DNA of 64,000 nt, from assembly GCA_026315105.1 (NCBI GenBank), contig CM048744.1, positions 933,223,503 through 933,287,502 on the forward strand, written 5' to 3'. The position numbers and the translations under genes are program-made. Positions 10,367 to 21,590 of this stretch are shown here, in pieces; within the stretch, counting starts at the first letter, position 1, and each line of letters opens with the position of its first letter. The stretch is from Locusta migratoria. Its lineage: Eukaryota; Arthropoda; Insecta; Orthoptera; Acrididae. A model generated the notes under the pieces. That model saw only the letters and a program-made list of their open reading frames with translations. It did not search any database and was not told the DNA's origin.

Positions 10367-10672
10367 TATATATAGGTGTGATAAACAATGAAATATCTGG
10401 GCCAAATATCCCACGGAATAAGCATCAAACTCAAAACTACAAAGAACAAAATTTTTATAGCTTGAAGGGGGAAAATAGATAGCGCTATGGTTGGCCGCTA
10501 GATGGCGCTGCCATAGGTCAAACGGGTATCAACTGCATTTTTTAAAATAGGTACCCCCATCTTTTATAACACATTCGTCTAGTATGTAAGTAAATATGAA
10601 TGTTTTATTTAGAACTCTTCTTTCGCTTTGTGATAGATGGCGCTGTAATATTCACAAACATATTGCTTACAA

Positions 10673-10869
10673 AAATGTTCAAATGTTTGTAATGTCTATG
10701 GGACTAAACTACGGGGTCATCAGTCCCTAAACTTACAAACTACTTATGAACTACTTACGAACTAGGACGGCACAAATATCCATGCCCGAGGGGGGATTCG
10801 AACCTCCGACCATAGTGGCCGTGCAGACCGTGACTGGAGCGCCTCAGTCTCCTCGGCCACCGCGGCCGG
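10673..10869 (-). mobile_element. SINE family 1 nested in a transposon TIR
   Basis: Minus-strand copy. A 14-bp target-site duplication CATATTGCTTACAA lies at 10659-10672 and 10870-10883. It splits the left inverted repeat of the Tc1/mariner element, so it is younger. Confidence 0.95.
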
Positions 10870-11039
10870 CATATTGCTTACAATTTTAGACGAACATTAG
10901 GTAACAGGTAGGTTTTTTAAATTAAAACACAGAACGTAGGTACGTTTGAACTTTATTTCGGTTGTTCCAATGTGATCCATGTACTTTTGTGACATTATCA
11001 TACAGTATGAGAACGCATCGTGTTACAGCGTGATTACCT

Positions 11040-11960
11040 GTAATTACCTCATGACTTCAATAAATGCTCAAACTTATGTTCTTCAACTTCAATAGATTTG
11101 GCAATTCGCGTAACGAAATGCCTCTCAAACAGCGAGTAGTTGGCCTTCAGTAATGTTCTCACATACATTGACAATGCGCTGATGCACGCTTTCAGTCGTT
11201 ACTGTGAATCACGATAAAAATATCCTTCAATTATGCACACAGAAAGAAATGCGCGGATGTAAGATCCGGTGAACGTGCGGGCTATGCTATGGTGCTTCTA
11301 CGATCAATCCATCTGTCATTAAATATTCCATTTAAGACCGCTTAAACTGCACGCGAGCCATGTGCCGAACATCGATCATGTTGAAAGTACATCGTCATTC
11401 TGTCATGCAGTGAAACATCTTGTAGTAAAATTGGTAGGACATTACGTAAGTAATCAACATACATTGCACCATTTAGATTGCCGTCGATAAAACAGAGGCC
11501 AATTATCCTTCTTCCCACGATGCCGCACCATACAATAACCAGTCAAGGTTGCTGATGTTCCACTTGTCGCAGATACCGTGGATTGTCTTATGCACAATAG
11601 TGCATATTATGCCAATTTACGTTACCTCTGTTTGTGAATGTCACTAAACAGAATGCATGAAAAAAATCTGTTATCCTCGTAATTTATTTTGTGCCCAGTG
11701 GCAAAACTGTACACGACGTTCAAAGCCTTCGCCATGCAAATCCTGGTGTATAGAAATATGGTACGGGTGAAATTTATTTTGATGTAGAATTATCAACACT
11801 GACGTTTTTGAGATTCCAGATTCTCGCTCAGTTTGTCTGCTACTGATGTGCGGATTAGTCGCACCTGCAGCTAAAACACTTACTTGGGCATCATCATTTG
11901 TTGCAGGTCGTGGTTGACGTTTCACTTGTGGCTGAACACTTCCTGTCTCCTTAAATAACG
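11040..11960 (-). pseudogene. Tc1/mariner-superfamily transposase, decayed
   Basis: The N-terminal part (11671-11925) reads HISSRQTERESGISKTSVL, the typical paired-domain-like HTH, followed by FHPYHISIHQDLHGEGFERR and VQFCHWA. Further down the same strand, other frames give NWHNMHYCA, VWCGIVGRRIIGLCFIDG, MYFQHDRCSAHGSR and ARSPDLTSAHFFL, the DDE core in order. Many stops and frameshifts lie between them. It would have mobilised the element ending in the long TIRs. It is related to, but distinct from, the transposase at 24276-24922. Confidence 0.85.
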
Positions 11961-12462
11961 TAACGTAACTCTTCGACGAAACGTACGGACACTTGGATGA
12001 TATCTCTCAGGATGATCAACATACATCGCACTAGCCCTTAGGCATTTTGATCACATTAGCCATACATAAATACCATATCGACCTTTTCTGCAATTGGTAA
12101 ACGGTCCATTTTAACACGACTAATGTATCATGAAGCAAATACCTTCCGCGCTGGCGAAATGTTACGCGATACCACGTACGTTTGTGGGTATGACAGCGCC
12201 ATCGATCACAAAGCGTAAAAAGTGTTCCAAATAAAACATTCATATTTATTTACGTATTAGACGAATATGTAAAAAAATTGTATCTATTTTTAAAAATGCA
12301 GTTGATATCCGTTTGACCTATGGCAGCGCCATCTAGCGGGCCAACCATAGTGCCATATGCCCCCCCCCCTCAAGCTAGAAAAGTTTTGTTATTTGTAGTT
12401 TTTTCGTTTGATGCTTATTTCGTGAGATATTTGACCCGATCACTATCAATGGACCACCCTGT

Positions 12463-12955
12463 ATATTTAACGACTTATTTTGACTTATATAAATTTTTTA
12501 TGGAATTATAAACAAATGATTATATTCTCCACAGTAACACTGAAAATGCAAGCACCATGATTTATCTCCAGTATATTTAATTTAGTGTGCCATTTTATTG
12601 TACAATTTGGCGGTAATTTACGTAAATATTGTGTGGTATGAGCGGTCATGGTCATGAAAGATGGTTTGTTTATTTATTTATTTCATACTTTATGTAATAA
12701 TAATTGTCATTTTTTTTATTTAAATACTGGTATACTAGTAAGGAAGTGGTTTCAGATGGCCAGTTTTTACTTAAGAAATATCTCATGTTAAAATGTATAC
12801 AGTTTTGGAACGGATGGCGAGATCTGCAAGATTAACAACTTAATTTCAAATTACATTCATGTAAAGGTTAGAAACAGTTCTGCAGCGACACAAAAGTCAA
12901 AATTTTATGCCGAAGGATGTTGGCTTTCATATGAAATCAAAAAGCAATACCTGAA
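12463..12955. other. No gene recognised
   Basis: AT-rich sequence (about 70% by eye) with T-runs. No domain or repeat boundary was recognised. Confidence 0.55.
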
Positions 12956-13059
12956 CGTGATACTTTGAGACCCACTTAGAGCTAGAACATGACAAAGGAA
13001 TGCCACCGTCCTTATGACACTAATAGAAAAAAATTGAACACAGAACATACACAGCAAAT

Positions 13060-13735
13060 AAATACTTAAAAAATAAACATGAACAGAAAATAGTAAGCTT
13101 AAAAACGAAGAAGACACAAGCACGTATTTACATTTGTAATGAAAATTCAGAACAGCACCAACACACATTTCACCTATGGTTAGTAAATCTCACTGACACA
13201 GAATTACACCCCAAAGAAAAATTGCTATTAGAAAAAGGTTTGAAACATTGCACCAATAGCAGATTAGACAAAAAGTACATAGGAAATCTCGTTGTAGAAA
13301 GTGAATATATCCTCACATGTGAAGAACAACAAAATAACAGTGAAGTACACATAGGGCTCACTAACGAATTGGTAAAGAAAGAAATAAAAAACATAATAAA
13401 ACAAACACAAAAGTCAGACATAGATACAATGAAATCACTGAAACAAAAGTTAACATCTAACAACATTATATTAACAAAAGCAGACAAAAGAAATGCAACA
13501 ATACTAATGGACAAAGAGCAATATATCACAAAAACTAAAGAATATATAAAAGCCAACATCATAATAACATTGAAACCAGATCCAAACACACGATTTCAGG
13601 CAAATATAAAGAAAACACTAAAAAGCATCCGAAATATACTCACTAACAAACAGTCGTATCACATAACACAGAAGAACCACAAGCTCGAACACTCCGTAGC
13701 CAATCAAAACTATATAAACAGCAGATCCCTCTGAG
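13060..13735 (+). pseudogene. Penelope-like ORF, N-terminal part
   Basis: A frame open from 13222 (and readable upstream from about 13090) gives LLLEKGLKHC, a variable stretch, then NNIILTKADKRNATILM and YITKTKEYI. The sequence (L/I)xADK(G)NAT(V/I) followed by YxxK is the conserved pre-RT region of Penelope-like proteins. The frame closes at 13734, where homology also stops because the following segment is inverted. Codon use is strongly A-rich, unlike the later RT part. Confidence 0.75.
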
Positions 13736-13869
13736 ACCGGTTATAAATTTCAGGAATGCCCCAACACTAGAAAACAGAAAATGACATGACAGTGAAAAAC
13801 ACATGTGACCTAACAGAACAGATACAGAACATACAGATAACACACACAGTATCACTGCTCTCATTTGCC

Positions 13870-14030
13870 CGATTTTCCAATGTAAGGCTGTAGCATAGGG
13901 CGAGATATCAGGCCACCTCATGGGTGGGAGATCTAGTGGCGCTCACAATCGGTCTTAAAGGAACCATGGGCTTCTTACGCACCTTTGGTAGGCCATATAG
14001 TCTGGGTGGATAAGCTTCTGCTTTGCATGG
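13870..14030 (-). pseudogene. Inverted copy of Penelope RT finger region
   Basis: On the minus strand, about 14030 to 13915 reads YPPRLYGLPKVRKKPMVPLR, then PIVSATRSPTHEV. This is the Penelope RT segment that should lie just upstream of the palm, but in the opposite orientation to the rest. The + strand at 14038-14085 repeats RPIVNAIGSPIHEV, so part of the segment is present in both orientations and forms an inverted repeat (about 13880-13969 with 14026-14095). Confidence 0.8.
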
Positions 14031-14037
14031 TTCCGTT

Positions 14038-15295
14038 AAGACCGATTGTGAACGCCATAGGTTCTCCCATCCATGAGGTGGTCAGCCTTACACTGAACAA
14101 ACGGACAGCTACATTAAGAACTCTCTGCATTTTATTGAGAATCTAAGGGAGATTTATATTCTGGTGAGTTTTTATGTAGTGTCCTTGTCTACTGTGGTTC
14201 CTGTGAACGAAGCTATTTCATACATAGTTGATTTGTTTCCATCTGACATTGTGGCCTTGTTTGGACACTGCATTACCACAACTTATTTCCAGTATAACAA
14301 AGAGTTTTATGACCAAATTGACGGGGTGGCTATGGGTAGCCCTCTTAGTCCAGCTGTTGTCAATTTATTTATGGAATTTTTCATATAGCAGACGCTACAG
14401 ACGGCCAGAGAGAAACCAACTAAGTGGTACCGGTATCTTGACGACACCTTTGTAGTGTGGAACCATGGTGAAGAGGAGATGGATGTCTTCTTAATGCATC
14501 TCAATAGCATTAATCAAAAGATACAGTTCTCGGCCAACAAAACTTCATGGATATATCGGTAATGAAACGGGAGGACGGGACTCTGGACCATAAGATATAG
14601 AAAGGACACACACACTCTACAAGGAGTCAAACCATCATCCGAGGCAAAAAAGAGGTATCATTGAAACCTTGGTGGATAGAGCAACAAAATGAATGAATTA
14701 AATCACTTACGGTCGGCCTTCAAAAAAATGGGTATGGTGGCAAGGAAATTGATTGCGTTCTCCATCGAAGAAAGAATCCAATAATTCCGAGCAACAATGG
14801 CAACCATCTTGAAAAGTTCTCCTTCCGTACATTAGCAGAACACTGATCGAATCGGGAAAGTATTGGCCAAGCATGGTGTCGAAACGATCTACAGACCCAC
14901 AAAGATGATCAAAGAATACTTGAGGACAGCAACACCTAGCAACACCTGGGGTAGCTGTGGTGAAGTATATATTGAACAACTAAAAGAAGCGTCGACACCC
15001 GCTTAACTGAACATAAAAGGAACTGTCGTCTGGGCCACACGGAAAAATCGGCAGTATCAGAACACGTTTTTCAACATGGGAACCATGAAATAAAATTTAA
15101 TGAGAGGAGTGTTTTAGCTAGGTCATAACATACCCTGTACGCATGTATAGCGAAGCAATAGGGATTCACAAACACCAAAATAATTTTAATAGAACAGAAG
15201 GTCTGAAGTTAGATAAAATATGGATGTCGACATTGCACCAACAAGATGACAATCGATTACTTTTAATCGAGAATGACGACGTCATCCAAAGATAG
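14038..15295 (+). pseudogene. Penelope-like RT palm and GIY-YIG endonuclease
   Basis: RNA-directed DNA polymerase and nuclease that would prime and integrate the element. After RPIVNAIGSPIHEV come FYVVSLSTVVPVNEAI, TYFQYNKEFYDQIDGVAMGS and PLSPAVVNLFMEFF (14164-14388). In another frame comes WYRYLDDTFVVW, in which YLDD is the catalytic metal-binding motif. The nuclease part reads CGEVYIE, then TRLTEHKRNCRLGHTEKSAV and HGNHEIKF. The C-terminus IGIHKHQNNFNRTEGLKL is typical of Penelope proteins. At least four frame changes and stops are seen. Confidence 0.88.
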
Positions 15296-15391
15296 CCACA
15301 CTGTCAGCCTCACGTGACGTATGGTGGTGCCCTCTATGCCCTCTATAAATGCGAGAGCCCCTCGAACCACAGTGGCAGTAGCCGGAAGACC

Positions 15392-15425
15392 CTGGAAGAT
15401 GTCTCCCGCAGTTGGAGACGAAACG
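15392..15425 (+). other. Hammerhead-like motif in Penelope 3' end
   Basis: CTGGAAGATGTCTCCCGCAG, then TTGGAGACGAAACG. A TCTCC/GGAGA stem is followed by CGAAAC, as in hammerhead stem II plus the GAAA box. The first box is CTGGAAGATG, which has extra bases compared with CTGATGA. It lies just downstream of the Penelope coding remnant, where such motifs are expected. Confidence 0.5.
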
Positions 15426-15486
15426 CCACGAGGAAGTTTTACACCTGGACCACGGCCTATCAGCCCGAAAATTTTAGCTGGAGATG

Positions 15487-16779
15487 GTTACATGTTGTTT
15501 ACACTTAAGATAATCTTTGCTTTTTGAGTAATGGGTGGAATGTATGCTCTTTGTATGTGTTGGAAAATTTACTCATCTCTTTTAGCTGAATCGTTATTGA
15601 CATGTGTGATCTTAGTGTCGAATATTTTAAGTTATCTTTGCTACTGAAATGTTGAGTGGTGTGTAATCTATGACTTACTTGTATTTTTGTCCATTTTCTA
15701 GGTGGATAATATGCTGCATATTTCGCGAGTTTCGAGTCATACTGAGATACTAATGAGCAAGTTGACTTGACACACAAAAATTGACATTTTCCACCTAGAA
15801 AATGTTTGAAAATACGAGTAAGTCATAGATCACACACCAATCAAGATTTCAGTAGCAAAGATAACTAAAATTTGCGTTATTAAGATCCAAGGAGGCTAAA
15901 ATACAGGGAGACGACGCTAAAAAGCAAAGCATAGCTCTCGATTGAAGCCAGTCCGCCATCTTGCGGAGAGAAGGAAATGTTTTCAGATTAAAGTACTGTG
16001 TGATGATTGCCCTATCAACTTTAATACCTTTAAATGACGGTCATTTCTGAGTACATATTTGATACAGTATACTTTTGTGGACAACTACAGACCTTTTAGA
16101 TAGCTGAAATGTGATTTATTAATGAAAAATCTCAATCGATAAATATGACTCACATATCGGGATAATACACAAATACTTGAAAAGATCTGAAATTGTCTGT
16201 TCTAGCGGTTCACAGAAATTGCAGAACACGGTTTTTCCAATAGACGATTTTTATGTTGATTACATACGAAACTTCATTCTACAGGTTCCACGTCATTAAA
16301 TATCCATATTAAATTTCTCTTCCACCAGGTCTCTAAAATTTCAAGGGAACCTCTAAACTCGTATGAGTGAAAATTAGAAGTCACTGAGGGGAAAACACCG
16401 GAAAAGATACCATGTATTAATTTAGCGATAAATTTTTTCTATATAAAATAGGAGATGACTTTCTTGCTCTGCTTGCAAATCCATAGGTAATGCACGTAAC
16501 CCTTCTTTCTTTTTAGATAAAGTGCCATTTTAAACACAGAATACAATGAATACACACTCGTCACCGTAAATATTATTGGCTCGGCAATATGGCGACAATG
16601 GTTCACTTCTGTGGGGTTAAGGGCATCTCCCCCTATTCTATCCTCCTTGCTAAGATCACACATGTCAATAACAATTCAGCTAAAAGAGACCGCTAAATTT
16701 TCTGACACATACAAAAATCATATATTCCACCAATTACTCAAATATCAAAGATTATCTTAAGTATAAACGACATGTAACC
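15487..16779. repeat. Penelope-associated palindrome split by a MITE
   Basis: The left arm (15487-15709) is the reverse complement of two separated right-arm pieces, 15789-15887 and 16650-16779. The break between the pieces is filled by the MITE at 15888-16649. Without it the arms are about 220 bp. The left arm follows directly on the Penelope 3' end, which suggests inverted terminal repeats of that element. Confidence 0.8.
15888..16649. mobile_element. MITE with CAAGGAGG...CCTCCTTG ends, 762 bp
   Basis: The left end CAAGGAGGCTAAAATACAGG mirrors the right end (reading in) CAAGGAGGATAGAATAGGGG. The flanks carry TAAGATC at 15881-15887 and 16651-16657 (8 bp if one T/C mismatch is allowed). It contains GTCCGCCATCTTG near the left end and a matching ATATGGCGAC near the right. 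No transposase is present. A second copy is at 54387-54815. A 7-8 bp duplication would suit a hAT-type origin, but this is inference. Confidence 0.75.
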
Positions 16780-16879
16780 ATATTATATCGCTGGTTAAAT
16801 GTCAAGGAGCTATCAAACGTCAGTAGGAAAATTTAAAAACTTTTTGAGAACAAATATTGTTCTATTAAACCTTACGAAC

Positions 16880-17115
16880 AACCAAATAGATTTACAGCAC
16901 GATAAACCAACGATATATATGGATGTCACGACCATATAATGCATGTATACTTACAAATAAGCTATAATTACGAAAGTGATAAAATTCGAGGTATAATTAA
17001 CCTCACATTTTCATACATTACCAGAAGATGGCAGTTATGCCGCAATAGGCCCTATAGTAATAAAGAATAGTTATAATTAAACCAGCATTTGTAAATTTTA
17101 TTATATAATGTCTTT
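16880..17115 (+). repeat. Penelope-type terminal repeat, single arm
   Basis: Contains AACGATATATATGGATGTCA, CCAGAAGATGG, GCCGCAATAGGCC, CTATAGTAATAAAGAATAG and AGCATTTGTAAATTTTAT, aligning with the right arm of the palindrome at 2285-2484. The hammerhead-like boxes are decayed. Confidence 0.65.
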
Positions 17116-17149
17116 AAATTAATGGAAGGGCTGCAGTTGCTGAACAGTT

Positions 17150-18235
17150 AATAATGAAAGCCATCGCAAAGATGTCAAAACATCAGCCGATTCCTCAAAC
17201 TGGGGGACTAAAAGGACGGGGTGCCACAAGGTTCGGTCTTAAGTCCTTTACTGTTCTTGATATACATAAATGACTTGCCATTCTATATTGATGAAGATGC
17301 AAAGTTAGTTCTTTTTGCTGATCATACAAATATAGTAATCACCTACAAAAAGGAAGAACTAAGTGATGTAATCGTAAATAATGTTTTTCACAAAATTATT
17401 AAGTGGTTCTCTGCAAACGGACGCTCATTAAATTTTGATAAAACACAGTATATACAGTTCTGTACAGTAAATGGCACAACTCCAGTAATAAATATAGACT
17501 TTGAACAGAGGTCTGTAACTAAGGTAGAATTTTCAAAATATTTACGTGTGTGCATTGATGAGAGACTAAACTGGAAGCAACACATAGACGGTATGCTGAA
17601 ACGTTTGAGTTCAGCTACGTATGCTGTTAGGGTTATTGCAAATTTTGGCGATTAGAATCTCATAAAATTAGCTTACTATGCCTATTTTCATTCACTGCTT
17701 TCGTATGGCATCATATTCTGTGGGTAATTCATCATTGAGTAAAAAAGTATTCATTGCACAAAAGCGTGTAATCAGAATAATTGCTGGAGCCAACACACGA
17801 TCATCCTTCAGACATCTATTTAAGGATTTAGGTATTCTCACAGTAACTTCACCGTATATATATTCACTTGTGAAATTTGTTGTTAATAATCCAACCCAGT
17901 AATAGTAATAGCAGTGTGCACAGCTAATACACCAGGAGAAAGGATGATCTTCACTATGTAGGCCTAAATCTGAGTTTGGCACAGAAAGGGGTAAATTATG
18001 CTGCCACAAAAGTCTTTGGTCACTTAACAAGCAGCATCAGAAGCCTGACAGAGAGCCAACTAGCATTTAAAAATAAATTAAAAGAATTTCTGAATTACAA
18101 CTCCTTCTACTCATTGGATGAATTTCTAGATATAAATTAATTGTGTCATGTAACATTTTGTGTAATGTAACATCTTATACAGACATCCTTCATTAACCTG
18201 ACACGTTCCACATTATTACCAACTGTCGTATTCAT
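17150..18235 (+). pseudogene. Non-LTR retrotransposon RT, CR1/jockey-like, 5'-truncated
   Basis: The frame 17221-17655 reads GVPQGSVLSPLLFLIYINDL, then LVLFADHTNIVI. The catalytic FADD is changed to FADH, so this RT would be inactive. NGRSLNFDKTQYIQF and ERLNWKQHIDGMLKRL follow. The frame breaks at 17655 and coding continues in other frames (IFIHCFRMASYSVGNSSLSKK, then VIRIIAGANTRSSFRHLFK). The 3' end GACACGTTCCACATTATTAC resembles that of the fragment at 63000-63240. The clade is not assigned firmly. Confidence 0.8.
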
Positions 18236-18429
18236 GATACGGTCTGACGAATCATCCCTTGTATTGTTTCCTACAAACAGCCGACTTTATATAAAGAAAA
18301 TCCCCAAAGAAGGTTATGATAGGACATGCCTTTGTCCTTTTATCAAGAAGGGGAATGTTTCTGCCATGATTTAGGCATTTATAATGTGGTCTTCAACTAT
18401 CATTTATCTCAATCGTCGTACAACTATGA

Positions 18430-18790
18430 ATGAATACATTAACCTTCCTCCATAGCAAACTGCTTACAATGACTATTGCTAACAAAAACTGCCAAATTCC
18501 ATAATGATAATGCGCCCCCATCTCAGCCGTAAAGGTTCAAGCGTACTTTATACAGTATAAGATGATTTCTCTTGCATGGACGGCAAAATCGCCGTTATAG
18601 GGAATTTTACAGGACTGAGTGACGACCAAAGTAACTTCAACATCGTTGAAGTAGTTGGCGGTTGTTTTGGTACAAGAATTGATAGAAATTTGTTAAAAAC
18701 TGTAAATACGAGTTATGTCCACCAAGTAAGTTCCGTTTGGTTATACAAAATAAACGTGTACAGATACAGAAAAAAATATTTATTGAAAAA
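18430..18790 (+). repeat. Unclassified repeat X, copy A, with short conserved reading frame
   Basis: It aligns with copy B at 28680-29010 over several blocks: an ACTGCTTAC..TGACTA..GCT.ACAAA block, ATAATGCGCCC, and a block in which both encode a similar peptide (here LSDDQSNFNIVEVVGGCFGT, then RID). The reading frame around it runs 18576-18857. No family was recognised. An A-run at 18785-18799 follows. It may be a transposon remnant or a 5' coding exon carried by one. Confidence 0.5.
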
Positions 18791-19054
18791 AAAAAAAAAT
18801 ACACAACCGTTAAACTACTTTTCTACATGGATTCCGAAATTTTGTAGGCACTTGTAATAACGTGGCAAAAGTCTTTGTATGCCTTCTTCCTAGAAAGTTG
18901 CAACCTGTGTATTCAACTATGTGGAAACACAGAGGAAGACCAGGCGGTTTGACGTGTGTGCAGGAAGAGCAACCCTGTCGATCCGTGTGACGTCAGGCGA
19001 GACCTGTGTTCGTAATTTGCCTAGATGAGCGGTGCTGTGAGTACGGAGCTGAAA

Positions 19055-19838
19055 GACTCACAAGGAAAGTACTTAGGCATGAACAAACAAAAATACATCA
19101 AAATCGTATGATAGATAATGTAACGGTCCCTCATTGCAGTAGTGATACTCCTGCATCTACAAAACTCTGCAGTCGCCCATTAGAGGCCTCTGCGTGTGCC
19201 ATGCCGCATTGCACTTTGACCTGCCGGTATGCCAGTAGCGCGGCGCAGTGTGCCTCTGAAGTTGCGCTTTGTGGTGTTATTTGAGTAGTGAAGCGTCAGA
19301 TGGGTCGGCGATTGGTAATCAATCCTGCTAATGTATTGCAATTGGTTGAAATGAAATTCCGAAGAGCCCTTCTTCGTGATTACGGTCTTGGTGTAGAAGA
19401 AGAATCATTCACATGTTTTCTGGTATCTATTATAGTGCAGAAATATGAGCATAGATTAGAAACACTATAATAGATAATAGGTAACATGCGAATGATTCAT
19501 CTTCTAGAACAATACCATCTTCACGGAAAAGGTTTCTTCGTAATTCATCTCAACCAGTCACACTATATTAGCAGGATTGATTACCAATCGTCGACCCATC
19601 CGACGCTTCACTACACAAAGAACGTCACAAAACGCAACTTCAGAGGCACACTACCCAGTCACTACTGGTGTACCGGCAGCTCAATGTGCAATGCGGCATG
19701 ACACATGCAGAGGCCTGTAAAGGACGACTGCAGAGTTATGCACATGCGGGAGTGCAATAAGGGACGTTTACATTATCTATCATACGATTTTGGTGTATTT
19801 CTGTTTGTTCGAGCTCGAGTACTTTCCTTGTTAGTCAG
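19055..19838. repeat. ~780-bp near-palindrome (arms ~390 bp)
   Basis: The left arm (about 19055-19458) is the reverse complement of the right arm (about 19465-19838). Paired marks include ACAAGGAAAGTACTT / GAGTACTTTCCTTGT and TCGTATGATAGATAATGTAA / TTACATTATCTATCATACGA. Others are GAGGCCTCTGC / GCAGAGGCCTG and ATCAATCCTGCTAATGT with its inverse. The spacer is only a few bases. Both strands have open frames because of symmetry, and none matches a known protein. It lies immediately 5' of the hAT transposase remnant. Confidence 0.9.
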
Positions 19839-19859
19839 CAAGAATGCTCTTGACGACAA

Positions 19860-21590
19860 TAACATTGCGGGTACAAGCAAAACGGAACATTCGTTTTTTC
19901 TCCCTGTCTGGGAAAATCTGTTTCTTTTTGTGCAATGCGGTGAAGGTGCAAAGTGTTAGGTGTGTAACAGAGAAGTACGAAATATAAAAAAACAGTAATT
20001 TAAAGCGTCATTATTCCATGTGCTACGCTAATGAATATGGGAAATATGAAGGAGAAGAACGAAAAGCCTTAATATCTGAATTAAAGGAATGTGCTGATGT
20101 GGAGGACTGTCAGAGTAGCGAAGTGTCTGCCGGTCTGAGCTATAGAATAGCTCTAAATATAGCCAAGAAAGAGACCATTTACTGAGTGTAACTTAGCGAA
20201 ATAAGTGATTGTGATGGCCGCTGAATAAATGTGTCCACGTTTGGTAGAAGACTTAGAAAAAGTGAGTGTGTCTCCGAAGGTATTCAGTGTATTCAGGACA
20301 TGGCTGCAGATGTGCAAGAAGAAATGGGTGATTCGACACATAAAACTGTACATTAATCTTTAGCTGAAGATGAGAGTGCTGACATATCGGATACTGAACA
20401 GTTAGCTATTTTCATTCAGAACATGGAGTATAAGCCGAATATAACAGAGGTATTTTTAGATTTAATCCCCCCTCAAGGGCACCATTACTGGGTTGAACAT
20501 TTTCAAAGGCGTGGAAAAAGCTGTTGAAAACGTTGGTCTGAATTGGAATAAGCTTGTTTCTGTCGCAACAGGTGGGACTCCGTTTATGGTGAAATAACGT
20601 ATGAAACATGTTTCTGGTGCAACACAAGAACTGCATGCTTCATCAAGAGAATCTATGAGCAAATTGTATGAAAATAAGAAATGTTATGGATACGCAGGTA
20701 CAAGTCACAAAGTCCATCCAATCACGAGGTCTGAGACACAAACAATTAAATTAAATAGTTTTCTTGAAGAAAGTATGGTGATCTTCCTTATTTTTATAAT
20801 GTGCGGTGGTTGACCAGTGATAAGGTACTAGATCGAATCTTTGAGTTAAGAAATGAAATAGCATTATTCTTTTGTCAAAATCAGCCTGTTCCTCAGTTGC
20901 AAGAAAAACCTGCATTCCTTGCTGATTTAATTGGTCACTTAAACGATTTAAATAACTCACTCCATGGAAATGGCCTCCTCATAACATAAATGTACTACAG
21001 AATTACAGCCTTCAATATGGCACTGAATCTGTGGATGAATCAACTGCAGACGGGAAACACTGAGCACTATCCGAAGCTATCGGAAGTGCGTGCTCCTGAA
21101 GAAAACGTGCCAATTCTAGAAGCTCTTCCTAACCAGTTTAAGTCCAGGTTCGAAAATGTGGAAATACTGTCTACTATATTTTAGCTCTTTGCAGCACCGT
21201 TTTCGGTGGATGTTAACAATGTTCCTATATGGTTTCAAATGGAATTGTTAAATTTACAGTGTGACGATTTATTGAAGACAAATGTAAACACAATTAAGTC
21301 TCGGCAGAATTTTATAAGAATGCTTCTCAAAACAGATATCCGAGGTAGTATGCCCTTGCTTCACGGATATCGTGTTTGCTCGGTTCTACGTGTGTCTGTG
21401 AACAATTATTTTCTGGTATGAAATTAGCAAAGTCCCACAACACTGAAACATCTTGCCAGATGACACCATTACATTAAGTCTTTGATTAATTCTCAAACGT
21501 TGCATCCTACCATTGAAAAACTAACCAAAGAAAAACGAAATGAGAAATGGCGGAAAATGTCTGCTTAATTGTATCGTACTGCTTTGGCCC
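19860..21590 (+). pseudogene. hAT transposase (GTF2IRD2/BED-finger type), decayed
   Basis: A DNA transposase of the hAT superfamily, in the branch resembling domesticated GTF2IRD2-like proteins. In order on the + strand: a BED-finger region (about 19895-20060; LFLFVQCGEGAKC, later NLKRHYSMCYANEYGKYEGE in another frame), DTEQLAIFIQNMEY (20390), LNWNKLVSVAT-like sequence (20540), and then YNVRWLTSDKVLDRIFELRN and EIALFFCQN (20800-20890). FLADLIGHLNDLNNSLHG follows, then AFNMALNLWMNQLQTGNTEH (21000), FAAPFSVDVNNVP and MELLNLQCDDLLKT (21190-21290). Stops and frameshifts break it into many pieces. The insertion ends were not resolved. Confidence 0.82.

Larger units (their letters stand above)
10367..12462 (-). 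mobile_element. Tc1/mariner element with ~270-bp inverted repeats
   Basis: The left end (about 10367-10655) and the right end (about 12175-12462) are inverted copies. Shared marks are AGATGGCGCTGCCATAGGTC, AACTGCATTTTT, AATATGAATGTTTTATTT and a GATGGCGCTGT segment. The outer right end reads inward TACAGGGTGGTCCATTGATA. Flanking TA is consistent with Tc1/mariner. One decayed transposase lies inside on the minus strand and a SINE is nested in the left TIR. Confidence 0.85.
12960..15500 (+). mobile_element. Penelope-like retroelement with internal inversion
   Basis: A near full-length but rearranged Penelope-like element: N-terminal region (+, 13060-13735), RT finger segment in inverse orientation (-, about 13870-14030), RT palm (+, 14040-14520), GIY-YIG endonuclease (+, about 14930-15120), conserved C-terminus (to 15290) and a 3' terminal repeat with a hammerhead-like motif at 15392-15425. 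The end continues into the palindrome starting at 15487. Frameshifts are numerous, so it is not active. Confidence 0.85.
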
